A DNA stretch of 64,000 nucleotides from Mycoplasma phocimorsus (GCF_030077875.1 NZ_JASEJT010000005.1:1-64000); one strand, 5' to 3'; shown: positions 1 to 11,727, counted from the stretch's first letter. Made by a program: numbers and translations. Notes: generated by a model not told the origin, from the sequence alone.

Positions 1-1708
1 TGACAAAATTTTTTATACAGATGAAAATAATGAAAAATACAACTTAACATTTGATGAATATGATAATGTTACATTTAAATTTAAAGTTGGCCATGTTTAT
101 AAACTAAATATTGATTTTAAACATTTGCCAAGATTTATTTTTAAAGATTCTGAAGGTAATATACTAGGTTCACAATGATTTAAAGATGATGAAAATAATA
201 TGCTTACTCCCGATATCAATTTAAAAGCAATTAACGATAAGGAAGCAGAAGGATTTTACATAGAGACAAATAAGCTAAAATATGAAGTAGATAATTCAAG
301 CTTTTCTTCTTCAGTGCCTATTCCCGATTCAGTTGCTGATAATTATAATAATATTTATGTAATTACCAAATTTAGATTAGGTAAACAAATTTCTATAGAA
401 ACAAAAGAGTTTGAGGAAGATTATGCTAAAAGCATTTCATCTAAAATTTTCTTAAGACTAGATGGAAGATTGCAAGAAAAATATATTCCTAAAGATGTTG
501 ATTTCTCTTGATATAAAGGAGAAAGAAAAGGAATATTTAACAGAAATAGTAAGAATACTCAAAATAATGAAGCTTTTGATAAAAGAAATGAATTTGAAAA
601 AGAAAAGGGTGTAATATTTGAAGGCTGATATGCTGATCCTCAATTCAAAAATAAAGTTGAATTTAAAGATGGCATTTCAACAAAACCTTTTAAAGGCAGT
701 ACGCTGTACCCTAAGTTTGGAATTCATAAATGAGATAAAATTAGGGATGCCCGTATAATTTTAGATTTAACTTTAAAAACGTTATCAACTGCAGTAGAAA
801 CGCTTCCAGTTTTTTTAAATAAAAATGGTACTGGTGAAAACGCAAAACACTATTTAAATATTGCTCAATATTCTATAGAAATTGTAAAATGAATTTCTAA
901 TTTAATTCTAGGTGGCAAAATGACATCAAATGATTTTTGAGATGGTTATGAATTTGTTAATAAGTTAATTTTTGAATTATTTCATGAAAAAGTTGCCGAT
1001 TTTGATCTTATCGCTAAGCTTAAGTTGAATAGAAATTTACAAACAATTGAATATTTAAAAGATGATTTTTTTCAATCAATTTTATGATTGACCAAGGATT
1101 TAGCTAGAAATGCATTTTCTATTTATCAAAAATATTCAAATAATGTAAATAAAGGTTCAGCATTTTTAGATGCCGAGGCTCTCGAAAATGAATGAGATCC
1201 AGAAAGAATTTTGGGTTATGATAAAGAAAGAGACATTGAAAGAAGAACAAAACATTTAACTAATATTCTTTATAATACTTCATTAGGAAAAACTTTTACA
1301 AATGAATTATATAGAAATAGTAATAATAATACTAGATGTCATTGTTCTAATTGTTCATCTTGTGGTTGCTCAACATTAACAAATGGAGATTGTAGTTGTT
1401 GCAAAAGTAAATTAACCCAAGAAATAATTGAAAAAAAAGATAAAAATAATAATAAATTTCAGGCTAAATTTATTGAAAGAATCAATAATGTATCTAAAGC
1501 TTTTGCGGGTGAAAATGGAATTTTTGATATTATTGTTCAGATCGCCAACCTTGTAGTTGGATCAATTTCTGGAAAAGTAGATACTACAGTTTTAACCGCA
1601 AGAATAGTAACAATTACTACGCAATTGGCGAGAGCTATTAAGAATATTGTTTCGAATAAATATTGATATTATGATAATAGGCCGTATAAAGATGAAGACA
1701 TTAAATAA
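1..1708 (+). CDS. InlB-repeat surface lipoprotein, 5' end outside window
   Basis: The open frame enters from the left edge (first full codon at position 2) and ends at TAA 1706-1708, giving 568 visible residues; TGA is read as Trp. The signal peptide is off-window, so lipoprotein status is inferred from the full-length paralogue that follows. Around visible residue 205-235 there is an InlB/Listeria-Bacteroides-type repeat (GWY-x-D-x-x-F, then LYPKF). The flanking regions align by eye with the next gene, including the WDKI segment after the repeat and the helical C-terminus. Between residues 446 and 467 it carries eight cysteines in 22 residues (DNA 1337-1402), absent from the paralogue. The family is known as surface-exposed, variable mycoplasma lipoproteins; the ligand is unknown. 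Confidence 0.85.
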
Positions 1709-1904
1709 ATATCAAAATTTTACATCTATAAATTCAAACAGATGTTTTTTATATTTAATTTGTAAAATTGAACAATTTTTAAATTTATATATTTTTTTTA
1801 TAATTAAAATGTCAACAACACAATTTTTAAGAATTTTGTTATAGGCGTTTTTATTTTGTTTTATAATGATAAAGTTCTTTATACATTTACTATGTCATAT
1901 TATT

Positions 1905-1931
1905 TTAATTAGTATTGATAATACTAATTAA
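1905..1931. repeat. Perfect 11-bp inverted repeat (hairpin)
   Basis: Two 11-nt arms, TTAATTAGTAT at 1905-1915 and its exact complement at 1921-1931, flank a 5-nt loop. No U-run follows on either strand, so it is not a classical terminator. It may be an mRNA 3'-end stem for the first lipoprotein gene or simply a protein-binding palindrome. Confidence 0.5.
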
Positions 1932-2158
1932 TTAAATTAACACTTAATATTTATTTAACCACATATATATTTCATTATTTATATATCAGGCTTTATTTAT
2001 ACATTATTTCTAAATAACATCATTAATATTATATTTATATCTTTATTAATTATTTTGCTTGTTATGAATATAATTACATTTACAATTTCTCATGCGTATT
2101 AATTAAATAATGTGACAAAGATCAGTAAGAGTTAATTTTAATTACTGAGTTATATAAA

Positions 2159-2206
2159 GAATAAAAAACAAATACCTATCGAAAAACGGGTATTTGTTTT
2201 TTATTC
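2159..2206 (+). terminator. Rho-independent terminator, 18-bp perfect stem
   Basis: The arm 2159-2176 is exactly complementary to 2189-2206, with a 12-nt loop, and the 3' arm itself contains a run of six T. It lies 450 bp after the first lipoprotein stop and 110 bp before the next gene, isolating the two tandem paralogues from read-through. Confidence 0.8.
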
Positions 2207-2317
2207 TTATTTATTTTGTTTCAAAATGGTAAAATATAACAATATATTTATTAAAAATAAATATTTAATATATTAAGTGAATAATTTATATTTTAGCTAA
2301 TTGATTTTGGGAGAATT

Positions 2318-4891
2318 ATGAATAAGAATAAAATACTTTTAGTGTTTTCAAGTTTAAGTATAATTACACTTCCTTTAAGTGTTATTTCTTGTTCTCAAAA
2401 CATAGAAGAATATATTCTTAATAATATAGAGTTAAATAATGAACAAGTTGTTATTTACGAGACATTAGCAGATTTTAGTACTAACTCACATTTAAAAATT
2501 ACTAATTCTAAATTTTTTAAAGAAAATGATATTAGTTTAACACTTGGTAAAACTAATATTGATTACAAAAAGGAAACTGCTGAAATAAAAATTATTTATA
2601 GAACCAAAAATGATAATACGAGAAGAGAAATTACTTTATTTAAATCATTTTATGATTTTAAACAGATTGACGTTAAAGATTTAAGAAGAATTTTTCAAAT
2701 AGCAGCCAAACATACTCAGATTGAGTGATTTGGTAATGGCAAATATTTACTAAGTAATAAATATGCTAATATTTCTGACATTCAGTTTTCCCCTTCCGAT
2801 CCTAAAATGCCAAAAGTTGAAGATTTTAGTTATAAATTACAATTAATTAATTCTTCAAAAGTAACTGGAGATGATGAAGACATTACTTTTGAAGGAAGAT
2901 TTTCTGGTGGCAAGATTATTAATAAAACAGAAATTAGAGTGTTATTTAAATATCCTGAAGATGATGATTTGCTTGTAAAATCTATTGATGGAGTATTCAC
3001 AAAACCAAAGGTTGATCCAACTAAAGAAAATCACATTTTTATAGGATGAAGTACAACCGAAAATGCAACTAAACCTGATTTATTTTTAGACGATAATAAG
3101 CAAATATTTGAAGATCAAAGTATTATTTATCCTATTTTTCAATCTTATGCTATTTTACTTTTAGAAGTTCCTAATTTAAAAACAAATACTTTTGATATAT
3201 TTAAATTAGTTTTAAATAAACAAGGTATTGTTTCAAAAGAAACAATTATCACTTTTATTAATGCTAATATTCCTGAACCAAAAGATAAGTGAAGTTATAA
3301 TGCTGATAGCCTTAAATATATTGATCCAAAGAATGAGATAATGAGTTTTTCATATGACTCTGAAAGCCTTACAACTAATAAATTCGAAATAGGAAAAGTA
3401 TATAAAATTATTCCTAATTTTAAACATGCGCCTTTAATTAAATTTATAGATGAAGAAACAAAGAAAGTTATATCAGCCCAATTTGCAAATGAAAAAATTT
3501 TAGAACAATCTAAAATATACTTAACACCTAAAGCGGAAATAGATTTTGATTCTTTTTTCAAAATAGGGAAAAATTTAAATGAATTAGTTTATGAGCAAAC
3601 TCAAGAACAATACCAGGAAGATCAGTCAATTGAACTCAATGAAGATAACATTATTATTAATGTTATAGTTAAGTTTAACAATGCGCCAATAATTAAAATT
3701 GATGCAACAAATTTAAATAATAAATTAGCCAATGATTTTGTTTATTTAACTGATGATTGAAAAATTAAAGAAAATTCATTACCTAAAATAGATTATAGTT
3801 GATATAAAGGCGAAGATAAAAGGATATATAAACCGTATGATAACGTTCCAAATAATAAATTATTTGATAAGCGAACTGAAGCTGAAAATGCCATTGGCTA
3901 TTTTTTTGATGGTTGATATCTTGATGCTAATTTTAAAATTCCACTTAAATTTAAAAATGGTGTATCAATAGAAAATGTTAAAAATAAAATGCTGTACCCT
4001 AAATTTAAATTAGATACTTGAGATAAAATTAAAGATATTAGAGAGATTATCAAATCTACTATTGATATATTATCAGAGGCCACAAGTGTCGCTCAGATCT
4101 TTGTTGAAACTGATAAAAAATGAATTACTAAAATTGTTTATAATTCGGTGAATGTTTTACAAGCATTACTTTATTTATCACTAGGAGGGCGTTTACCCTT
4201 AAATTCAAGAAAATTAGGGATTGAAACTATTTTTAAAAATATTAATGACATACTTTCTTTAAGTATTGATAAAACAAATCTTAATTTAGCTTTTCTTAAA
4301 AAATTAAATATAAATAATGGTAGTTTTAAAGCGGATAATAATCTTGATAAAGAGGCACTAAAATCATTTTTAGCAATTTTTAAAGATATATTATGATATG
4401 GTTTTGATTCCGCTATTAAGTTACATGCCGATAAAGTTAATGAAACATTTATAATTAATGAAATTAAAGAAGAAAAAATAACATTTTTTTCATTTTTAAC
4501 ATGAATAAGAAAAACTATTATTAGTAATACAAATAATATAGTAAATATTCTTTTATTAGTATTTGGGAAAGATGATGAAAATGGATCAAATGGACAGGAG
4601 CCTCAAGTTTCTACAAATTCTGGAACACACGCTTCTTATAGACATGAAAAAAAACTATTAGAAAAAATATTTTCTTCAAGTGGAATATTTATTTCGACTC
4701 TTGATTTAATTATTCAAATAACACAAGCTGTTACAGATTCTAGAATTACTAAAGCTGAAGTTATTACAACTGTTGCTAATATTACTGAAAAAATAGTTAA
4801 ATCATCTGCTAACCTATATAAAACAATAAAAGAAATTCACGATGATAAAACTAAAGAAAAAAAAGAAGAAGAAAAAGAAAAAAAGAAATAA
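2318..4891 (+). CDS. InlB-repeat surface lipoprotein (857 aa)
   Basis: The product starts with a lipoprotein signal peptide (MNKNK, hydrophobic core, lipobox SVISC with Cys25) and a GGGAG ribosome binding site 6 nt before ATG. Residues about 30-230 contain two segments resembling mycoplasma Lipoprotein_17-type surface domains. Two InlB/Listeria-Bacteroides-like repeats follow: one around W244 (FIGWS) and a clear one around W533 (GWY-x-D-x-x-F ending LYPKF). A helical C-terminal part ends in a Lys/Glu-rich tail. It is paralogous to the truncated gene upstream but lacks the cysteine patch. Anchored by diacylglyceryl-Cys, it should face outward; adhesion or immune interaction is inference from the family only. 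Confidence 0.88.
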
Positions 4892-5142
4892 AAAATTAAA
4901 GATAAAAAAAGCAAAATTAATAGAATAAAAAACAGAATTATAATTTGCAATTCAATAAATTGAAAAAAACTAAATTATTTTTTATTTAATTTAAACAAAA
5001 AATAATCAAAACATGTTATTTTGGTTTTATCAAAACCTTATAAATACACTCTTAACAACAAATATTATTATGCATTTTTAATTTTTAACTTTAGTTACAA
5101 TAAACTAATTTCTTAATAATATTTAAAATTAATTAACAAAAC

Positions 5143-5184
5143 AAACAAAAAATAGATGCTTTTGGTCGCATCTATTTTTTGTTT
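5143..5184. terminator. Bidirectional terminator between lipoprotein gene and trxB
   Basis: The arms 5143-5159 and 5168-5184 are perfectly complementary around an 8-nt loop. A-rich 5' and T-rich 3' flanks allow termination on both strands. It overlaps the trxB stop codon (5183-5185), so it ends the hprK-lgt-trxB transcript and blocks read-through from the lipoprotein gene. Confidence 0.75.
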
Positions 5185-6112
5185 ATTTAGAAGAAATTCT
5201 ATCTGAAATAACCTTGGCAGCAATTGCTCCATCTGAAGCGGCCGTAACAATTTGCCTAATTTTTTTATCTCTAATATCACCAACGGCAAATATATTAGGT
5301 ATTTTAGTTTCCATTGAATCATCAGTAATAATAAAACCAGATTTTGTTTTAATCATCATATCATCAGAAATAAAGTCAGCTTTAGGAATAAATCCAATAT
5401 ATATAAATAAAGCATTAGCATCTAATTCAACAATTTTATTTGTGGTACTATCTAAATAACTTATCTTTTCAAGTTTTCCATTACCTGAAACTTCTTGAAT
5501 TGTAGCATTATAAATAATTTCTACATTACTTCTTGATTTTAATTCTTCTATTAATTTTTTCTCAGCTTTAAGTTCAGAATCAATTGTAACAACATATAGT
5601 TTTGAAGCTACGTTAGAAATGAAAGTACCTTCTTCAACGGCAGAATTACCACCACCCATAACAACAATAGGTTGATTTCTAAAAATAGGACCATCGCAAA
5701 TTCCACAATATGAAATACCTTTATTAAAGTATTCATCAAAATTTTTAATAGTTGAAGGTTTTCTATTTTGCATTCCTGAACCAATAATAATTGACTTACC
5801 TTTAATAATACTTCCATCAGCTAACATGACTTCTTTATCAAACTCGCCATTTGAACGAATATTTACAACTTCTCCACTCATATAGTTTGCTCCATAAGCA
5901 AGAGCATGTTTATAAAAATCAGTAGCCAATTCAAAACCAGTTGTTAATTTTGTACCAATTCAGTTTTCAACCTTATCAGTTGAAAGAAGTTTTCCGCCAG
6001 GAGCGCTTTTTTCGATGATAAGAACATTTAAATCTTGTCTTGAAGCATATAGTGCCGCATTTAATGAGGCAGGCCCCGCTCCAATAATAATTACATCATA
6101 TATATTAGACAT
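5183..6112 (-). CDS. trxB: Thioredoxin reductase
   Basis: The enzyme is an NADPH- and FAD-dependent flavoprotein that reduces thioredoxin. The 309 residues show the N-terminal FAD motif (IIIGAGPAS), the redox pair CGIC at Cys136/Cys139, the NADPH-binding motif VMGGGNSAVEEG and the C-terminal FAD motif FAVGDIRDK. Length and Cys positions match the low-molecular-weight bacterial enzyme. ATG at 6112 is preferred because AAAGGA lies 8-9 nt upstream; an in-frame ATG at 6118 is too close to it. The start overlaps the end of lgt by 8 nt, so translation is probably coupled. It is the last gene of hprK-lgt-trxB. Confidence 0.95.
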
Positions 6113-7016
6113 TAGCATTTTCCTTTCTGATGAAGTTAAATCTTAATTTAGATTTATCTCATACTCTAATATATCTATCGCTTATAAACTCAAAGTAAAC
6201 AAACATTAAAATACCAAATACCATAAATAATGTAGAAATTACTCCATATAGTTCATAAGATTCTTGTCTTAATGGTTCCATAATCATACGAACTGATCCA
6301 TATCAAAAGAAATATAAACCAGCAGTAGAACCAGGTTTTAAAAGTCTCATTCCGTTGCAAATTCAAACAAGAATAATTCAACCAGCTAATGAAAGCAATG
6401 CTTCATATAAAAATAGCGGTTGACGGTAAAGACCAGCAAAACCAAGCGCATCTGAGTAAGAATCTGAAATAAACATATTTCTAGCAAATGATTCTATTCA
6501 TGTGTTTATAGTAGAACCATCTCAAATAACAGAACCATAAACTTCGTGGTTAGCATAGTTTCCAAATCTACCTATTACTTGACCAATTAATATATTGGGA
6601 ATAATTAATGACATCCCAACCCTTATATCAATCTCATATCTTTTTTTTCTAGCATAAATAAGGTCGGCAATTACAGCAAGAATAATTCCTCCATGAATTG
6701 AAAGCCCGCCTTCTCAAATTTTAATTCAAGATCAATTTTGTCAAATTGAATAATCACCATATATAGTCCGCTCAATTACGAATAGTGCTCTAGCACCAAT
6801 AATTGATGTCGGAAGCGTAATAACTATAAGAGTTAATAAAGTTTCAAACTTATATCCTTCTCTTTTTCAAAATATTGCAATTGTTAAAATTGAGCACAAC
6901 ATTCCCAACAAAATTGTCATTGAGTAAGTTGCAATTGTAAAATTACCAATTGAAAATAAGACTGAAAGCCCACTACTTCCATACTCAAATTTTCCTAATC
7001 CAATAGTATTATGCAT
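6105..7016 (-). CDS. lgt: Prolipoprotein diacylglyceryl transferase
   Basis: Lgt moves diacylglycerol from phosphatidylglycerol to the lipobox cysteine of prolipoproteins in the membrane; the many lipoproteins in this window are its substrates. The 303-residue protein is strongly hydrophobic with about seven membrane helices. It contains WEGGLSIHGG and the Lgt signature as GRFGNYANHEVYG; His stands where many homologues have Gln. ATG at 7016 overlaps the hprK stop by 8 nt (ATGCATAA). A GTG two codons earlier (7022) is an alternative start. Its own stop overlaps the trxB start in the same way. Confidence 0.93.
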
Positions 7017-7947
7017 CTTCACCTGCCCTTCTATTTAATTCAGATAATATATCAACACCATTTTTTCTAGCTAAAAAGGTATTAACGGCTGTTTCTATTA
7101 AGGCTGAAACATTAGCCCCTCTTCTAATTGGGATTTGCATTTTTGGAATTCAACCATCTAAGACTTCATACTTTAAATTACTAATTCCAAGCCTATCAAG
7201 AGAGTAGTCAAATTTTGTATCTACTAATTCTACTATAAGCTCAATATCTGTAGATTCCTTAAATACTTTATTACCATAAGTAAGTTTAATATCAATTAAA
7301 CCAATCCCTCTAACTTCTAAAAATCCTTTAGTAATTTCTGGAGAACTACCAATGAAGCGTTTACCAACTTGTTTAATAATTATAGAATCATCAGATACAA
7401 AAGTGCTACCCTTAATAACCAGATCTAACAAAGCTTCTGATTTTCCAAATCCACTAGGACCAAGAATTCCTACTCCAACATTATTAACAACACATAAACA
7501 TCCATGAATAATTACTCTTTTTGCAAAATGTTCCGATAAATATACACCTATATTTGAAACAATTGTTGACTGACTTCAATAACTTTGCAAAGCAACAGAT
7601 ATTTTATATTCATTAGCAACTTGTAATACGGCTTGAAGAATTTCACCTTCTTTAAAACCGCTTGAAAGAATAATAATTGGCGATTTAGGCGAAAGAATTC
7701 TTTTTAAAAGAATAATAGTTTCATCTTTACCCAGTTTTTTGAAATATGCATATTCTGAAGTTCCTCAGGCAATAATATTTCTTCGAATAAAAGTTGGATC
7801 GGAAAATCCTGCGATTTCTAGCCCTCCTCTTTTAATTGAGGGAGAGTATATATTTTTGGAAGTATCAGCAAATTCTTCATTAAGAACATGTAGTCGATAC
7901 TGATCAATTATATGCTTTACTCTAATTGGATTTATTTGATTATTCAT
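7009..7947 (-). CDS. hprK: HPr kinase/phosphorylase
   Basis: The protein phosphorylates, and dephosphorylates, Ser46 of the PTS carrier HPr, linking sugar uptake to energy state. The 312 residues have an N-terminal regulatory domain and a C-terminal kinase domain with P-loop GPSGFGKS (163-170, Lys169), followed by SDDSI and the HPrK signature around LEVRGIGLIDI. It heads the hprK-lgt-trxB operon, a gene order common in mycoplasmas. The ATG at 7947 has no Shine-Dalgarno sequence; a -10 box lies just upstream in the 38-nt gap to uvrA, so the leader is only about 5 nt. Confidence 0.94.
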
Positions 7948-7958
7948 AATATATTAAT

Positions 7959-7964
7959 ATTATA
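7959..7964 (-). promoter_or_regulatory. -10 box for hprK
   Basis: TATAAT on the minus strand ends 11 nt before the hprK ATG, inside the short uvrA-hprK gap. The predicted start site leaves a leader of about 5 nt without a ribosome binding site. Confidence 0.55.
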
Positions 7965-7985
7965 CTAAAAATTGCCCCAATAATT

Positions 7986-10814
7986 TTAGGTAATTTTATT
8001 ATTAAGTATCATTTCTAAATATTGACCAGTAAAGCTATTTTCATTTTTAGTTACTTGTTCCGGAGTACCACTAGCAACAATTTTTCCGCCATGCACTCCT
8101 CCTCCCGGACCTAAATCTATAATGTAATCACATGATTTAAGAACATCAAGATTATGTTCAATTACAATTACACTATCACCATTATCAACAATTCTATTTA
8201 AAACATTAATTAAATTATTAACATCATATGGATGAAGACCAGTAGTAGGTTCATCAAGAACATAAATAGTTTTTCCAGTTGAATTTTTAAGTAAATATGT
8301 TGCTAGTTTAACCCTTTGTGCTTCTCCACCTGAAAGCGTTGTTGAAGATTGGCCCAGTTTAATATATCCCAACCCAACATCTTTTAGCGTCTGTAATTTA
8401 TTTTTAATATTAGTTTGCGAAACAAAAAGATCATATGCCTTATCAATACTCATGTTTAAAACATCAGAAATTGTTTTTCCATGATACTTGGCTTCAAGTG
8501 TTTCTAAATTATATCTTCTTCCTTCACACTCATCACATTGAACATAAACATCAGGTAAAAAGTGCATTTCAATAAGAATGCTGCCCTCACCATCACATTT
8601 TTCACATCTTCCTCCTGGAACATTGAAACTAAATTGTGATTTAGTAAAACCTTTTACTTTAGCTTGTGGCGTATTAGCAAATAATTCTCTAATATCATCA
8701 AACACTCCACAATAAGTTGCCGGGTTACTACGAGGAGTACGTCCAATTGGACTTTGATCAATATCAATAATTTTATCAATATTTTCTAATCCTTCTATTG
8801 AAGAATATCCATCAATTTCTTCATGTTTTAAATTAAGTTTTTTCTTAATTCCGTTTACAAGAATTTGATTTATTAATGTTGATTTTCCTGACCCACTAAC
8901 TCCAGCAACACCAACAAATTTTCCTAATGGGATTTTAACATCAATATTTTTAAGATTATTTTTTGAAGCTTTTATAATTTTTAAAACTTTTCCATTACCT
9001 GATCTTCTAAAAGATGGAATTGATATTTCTAATTCTCCACTTAAGTATTTTCCGGTAATAGATTCTTGATTTTTCATAATATCTTCAAGTGTTCCGGCAG
9101 CAACAACTTTACCACCTTCTTCTCCGGCATATGGGCCAATATCAACAATATAATCTGCCTGTCTAATAGTATCTTCATCATGTTCAACAACAATTAAAGT
9201 ATTACCAATATCAACCATTTTCTTTAATGAATTTAATAGTTTTTGATTATCTTTTTGGTGTAAACCAATTGATGGTTCATCTAAAACATACAAAACTCCA
9301 CTTAAACCAGATCCAATTTGTGTTGCCAACCTAATTCTTTGTGCTTCTCCACCTGAAAGAGTTAATGATTTTCTATTCAAAGTTAAATATCCTAATCCAA
9401 CATCATTAAGAAAGAAAAGACGATTATTAATTTCGCTAATTACTAGATTGACAACATGCATTTCTTTTTCATTTAATTGAATTTTTTTAATAAATTCAAT
9501 TAATTGTTCAATACTTAATTTAGTAATATCATCAATATTTTTATCATTTATTTTTACACTTAAAGCATATTGATTAAGTCTTTTTCCCTTACATGTATTG
9601 CAAGCACTATCGCTCATAAAGCGAGAATACATTTTTCTTTTTAGTGTTGAATTTGTTTCGAAATAAAGCCTTTCTACCTTTGTAAGAATTCCCTCAATAG
9701 GCCCATGCTTAACAAATGAATTGCCTGATGAACTTTTTAAAGTATAAGAAATATCTTCTTCTGAACCATATTTAATAATATCAATCTCAGCATTAGTCAT
9801 ATTATTAATTGGCTGATCAATTGATATACTATTATTATCAAGCAACGCTTTAAATGTTTGTCATTCTAAAGAAGCTGGATTAATAGTTTTAAAATATTGA
9901 ATAGCTCCCTGTCTAATTGTTGCAAATTTATTAGGAACAAGAAGTTCTCAAGAAGCTCTTAGTTGCAATCCTAACCCTTTACATGATTTACACATTCCAT
10001 ATGGAGAGTTAAAAGAAAAAAGTCGCGGTTCAATTAAAGGAACTTGAAAATCTTTATAAATGCAAGCATGTTTCTTAGAATAAATTTTTTCAACTTGATC
10101 AATTTCAACTTTTAAATTATCTTTTCCATGTTCAAGTGCAACACGAATGCCTTCAGAAATACGATCAAGATTTTCCAACGAAATAATTGTTCTATCAATA
10201 ACTAAATCAATATCATGTTTTTTATTTTTTTCAAGATTAATTTCATCATTCAGCATATAAATTTCGCCATCAATTTTTACTCTTAAAAAACCTTCTTTTT
10301 TAAAAGAATCAAGTAATAATTGGTGCGTCCCTTTTTGTTGAGAAATTAGTGGTGAATAAATAATTAATTTTTTAGAATCATTATCTTTATAAATATCATC
10401 AATAATATCTTTATTTGTTTGTTGAACAATTGGTATATTATGATTTGGACAAAACGGAATACCAATTCTAGCAAATAAAAGCCGAAGAAAGTCATAAATT
10501 TCTGTTGTAGTCGCTACTGTTGAACGCGGATTATTATGTGTTGTTTTTTGTTCGATTGCTATTGAAGGCGAAAGACCATCAATAGCTTCAACATCAGGTT
10601 TACTACTTCCGCCTAAAAATGTACGCGCATAGTTGCTAAGAGAGTCGATATATCTTCTTCTTCCTTCCTCATAAATTGTATTAAAAGCTAAAGAAGATTT
10701 TCCACTTCCAGATAAACCACTAAACACAACCAATTTATTTTTAGGAATTTCTAAAGATATATTTTTTAAATTATTTTCGTTAGCACCTTTAATGATTATT
10801 TTATTATTTTTCAT
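7986..10814 (-). CDS. uvrA: Excinuclease ABC subunit A
   Basis: UvrA is the damage-recognition ATPase of nucleotide excision repair and loads UvrB. The 942 residues show the first P-loop GLSGSGKSS, a CxxC zinc module (CKSCKG), CNTCKGKR, two ABC signatures LSGGEAQR, a second P-loop GVSGSGKST and the C-terminal zinc finger CEKCDGEG...CDECEGRR. The length is normal for UvrA. Trp codons at 9846-9947 are TGA, so the gene looks split under the standard code but is intact. The start has a -10 box 8 nt upstream and no Shine-Dalgarno sequence. Confidence 0.97.
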
Positions 10815-10822
10815 AAGTATTA

Positions 10823-10828
10823 ATTATA
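10823..10828 (-). promoter_or_regulatory. -10 box for uvrA (leaderless)
   Basis: TATAAT on the minus strand lies 8 nt before the uvrA ATG, with no purine-rich ribosome binding site between. Transcription should start at or next to the A of ATG. Confidence 0.6.
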
Positions 10829-10929
10829 TGTTATTTTAAAATTAACATAGTTTATTCATGTTTAATATTAAGCAATTTTTTATTTAAATTAAGTTATAAC
10901 TATTAATATTTATTATTTTTTGTAATAAA

Positions 10930-10963
10930 AATAAAAAAGATCAAGAAATTATATTCTTGATCA
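10930..10963 (-). terminator. Terminator of the 10978-11715 gene
   Basis: The stem GATCAAGAA/TTCTTGATC (10939-10947 with 10954-10962) is followed on the minus strand by a T-rich run. It is 15 nt past the stop of the minus-strand membrane protein gene. Confidence 0.7.
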
Positions 10964-10977
10964 ACAGCATTATATTT

Positions 10978-11715
10978 TTATTTTATAGTTTTTAATGGCT
11001 CTTTTTTCCTTTTAATAGAAATAAATGCTTTTAATATTATGCCATTAAGCACTGAAAGGAATGGAGTAATTACAATCATAGCTGCAATAATAAATATTCT
11101 TAAAGCACTATTATTCGTTTCAATAAATAATGGTTTTTTAAAATTAATGAAATCATAAATAACTACATGCGGATCTGTTAAGTAAAATACGCATAAAGTA
11201 AACACAAAGTAAGCTCATAATCCAACAACACCCACTAAAATTTCTTTATAACTCATAATTAAGTATTTTCTAAAAATAAATAAAGCTACTAAAGCTTGAA
11301 TATAAAAAATTAAATGAACAAAAAGAGTATTTATAACTTTGAGCGGATTTTCTCAAGTATCTCTAGCACTTTCATTTCAACTAATTAAACTCCAATAAAA
11401 TAGCACTGTAATTGTCATGTAAGTTACTGAAATAAAGAAAAATCTTTTACGATGAACACTTTCGGGTTTAATTATAAAAATAAGACCTGAAAGTGCTAAT
11501 AATAAATTTGTTACTGTTGTAAAGTAAACAAAATAGTATCCATTTTTAAATAATTCTGGCGTATATACAATATTGCTTGATGGTAAAGTTTTTCTTTCGG
11601 CAGACGTTTCTCAAAAATAACCAAATACACTACTTACAGAAATCAAATAAATAATTTGTATTAAAAATAATCAGAAAAAAATTATTTTTATAATTTTTAG
11701 ATTGTCTTGTTTCAT
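10978..11715 (-). CDS. Multi-pass membrane protein, Pr6Pr/DUF1600-like
   Basis: The 245 residues form about six hydrophobic segments with short polar loops and a basic C-terminus (SIKRKKEP). There is no signal peptidase or lipobox site. Conserved-looking elements are YFTTVTN after the second helix, a His in VHLIFYIQ and a DFINF segment before the last helix. These resemble the FAR-17a/AIG1-like Pr6Pr family or the mycoplasmal DUF1600 proteins; this is recall by eye, not a search. Function unknown. The gene is monocistronic, with a -10 box 6 nt before ATG and its own terminator. Confidence 0.75.
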
Positions 11716-11721
11716 ATTTTC

Positions 11722-11727
11722 ATTATA
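11722..11727 (-). promoter_or_regulatory. -10 box, leaderless, for the membrane protein gene
   Basis: TATAAT on the minus strand lies 6 nt before the ATG at 11715, with no ribosome binding site between. This is the tightest class of promoter-start spacing in the window. Confidence 0.6.

Larger units (their letters stand above)
1709..2317. other. Intergenic region, about 600 bp, no gene seen
   Basis: No frame with a start, ribosome binding site and mycoplasma-like protein composition is visible on either strand. It holds an 11-bp perfect hairpin (1905-1931), a smaller CAGTAA/TTACTG hairpin (2123-2147) and a strong terminator (2159-2206). The last 110 bp are the promoter and leader region of the next lipoprotein gene. 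Confidence 0.6.

Noticed and set aside
458-643. Minus-strand open frame inside the first lipoprotein
   Set aside because: Shadow of the plus-strand coding frame with no ribosome binding site; the plus frame carries recognisable repeats.
3295-3561. Minus-strand open frame inside the second lipoprotein gene
   Set aside because: Antisense to a clear coding frame; hydrophobic composition is a by-product of the complementary strand.
7986-10814. Apparent frameshift or split in uvrA, and similar breaks in many genes
   Set aside because: The breaks are TGA codons in otherwise continuous frames at positions where homologues have Trp; with code 4 the genes are intact.
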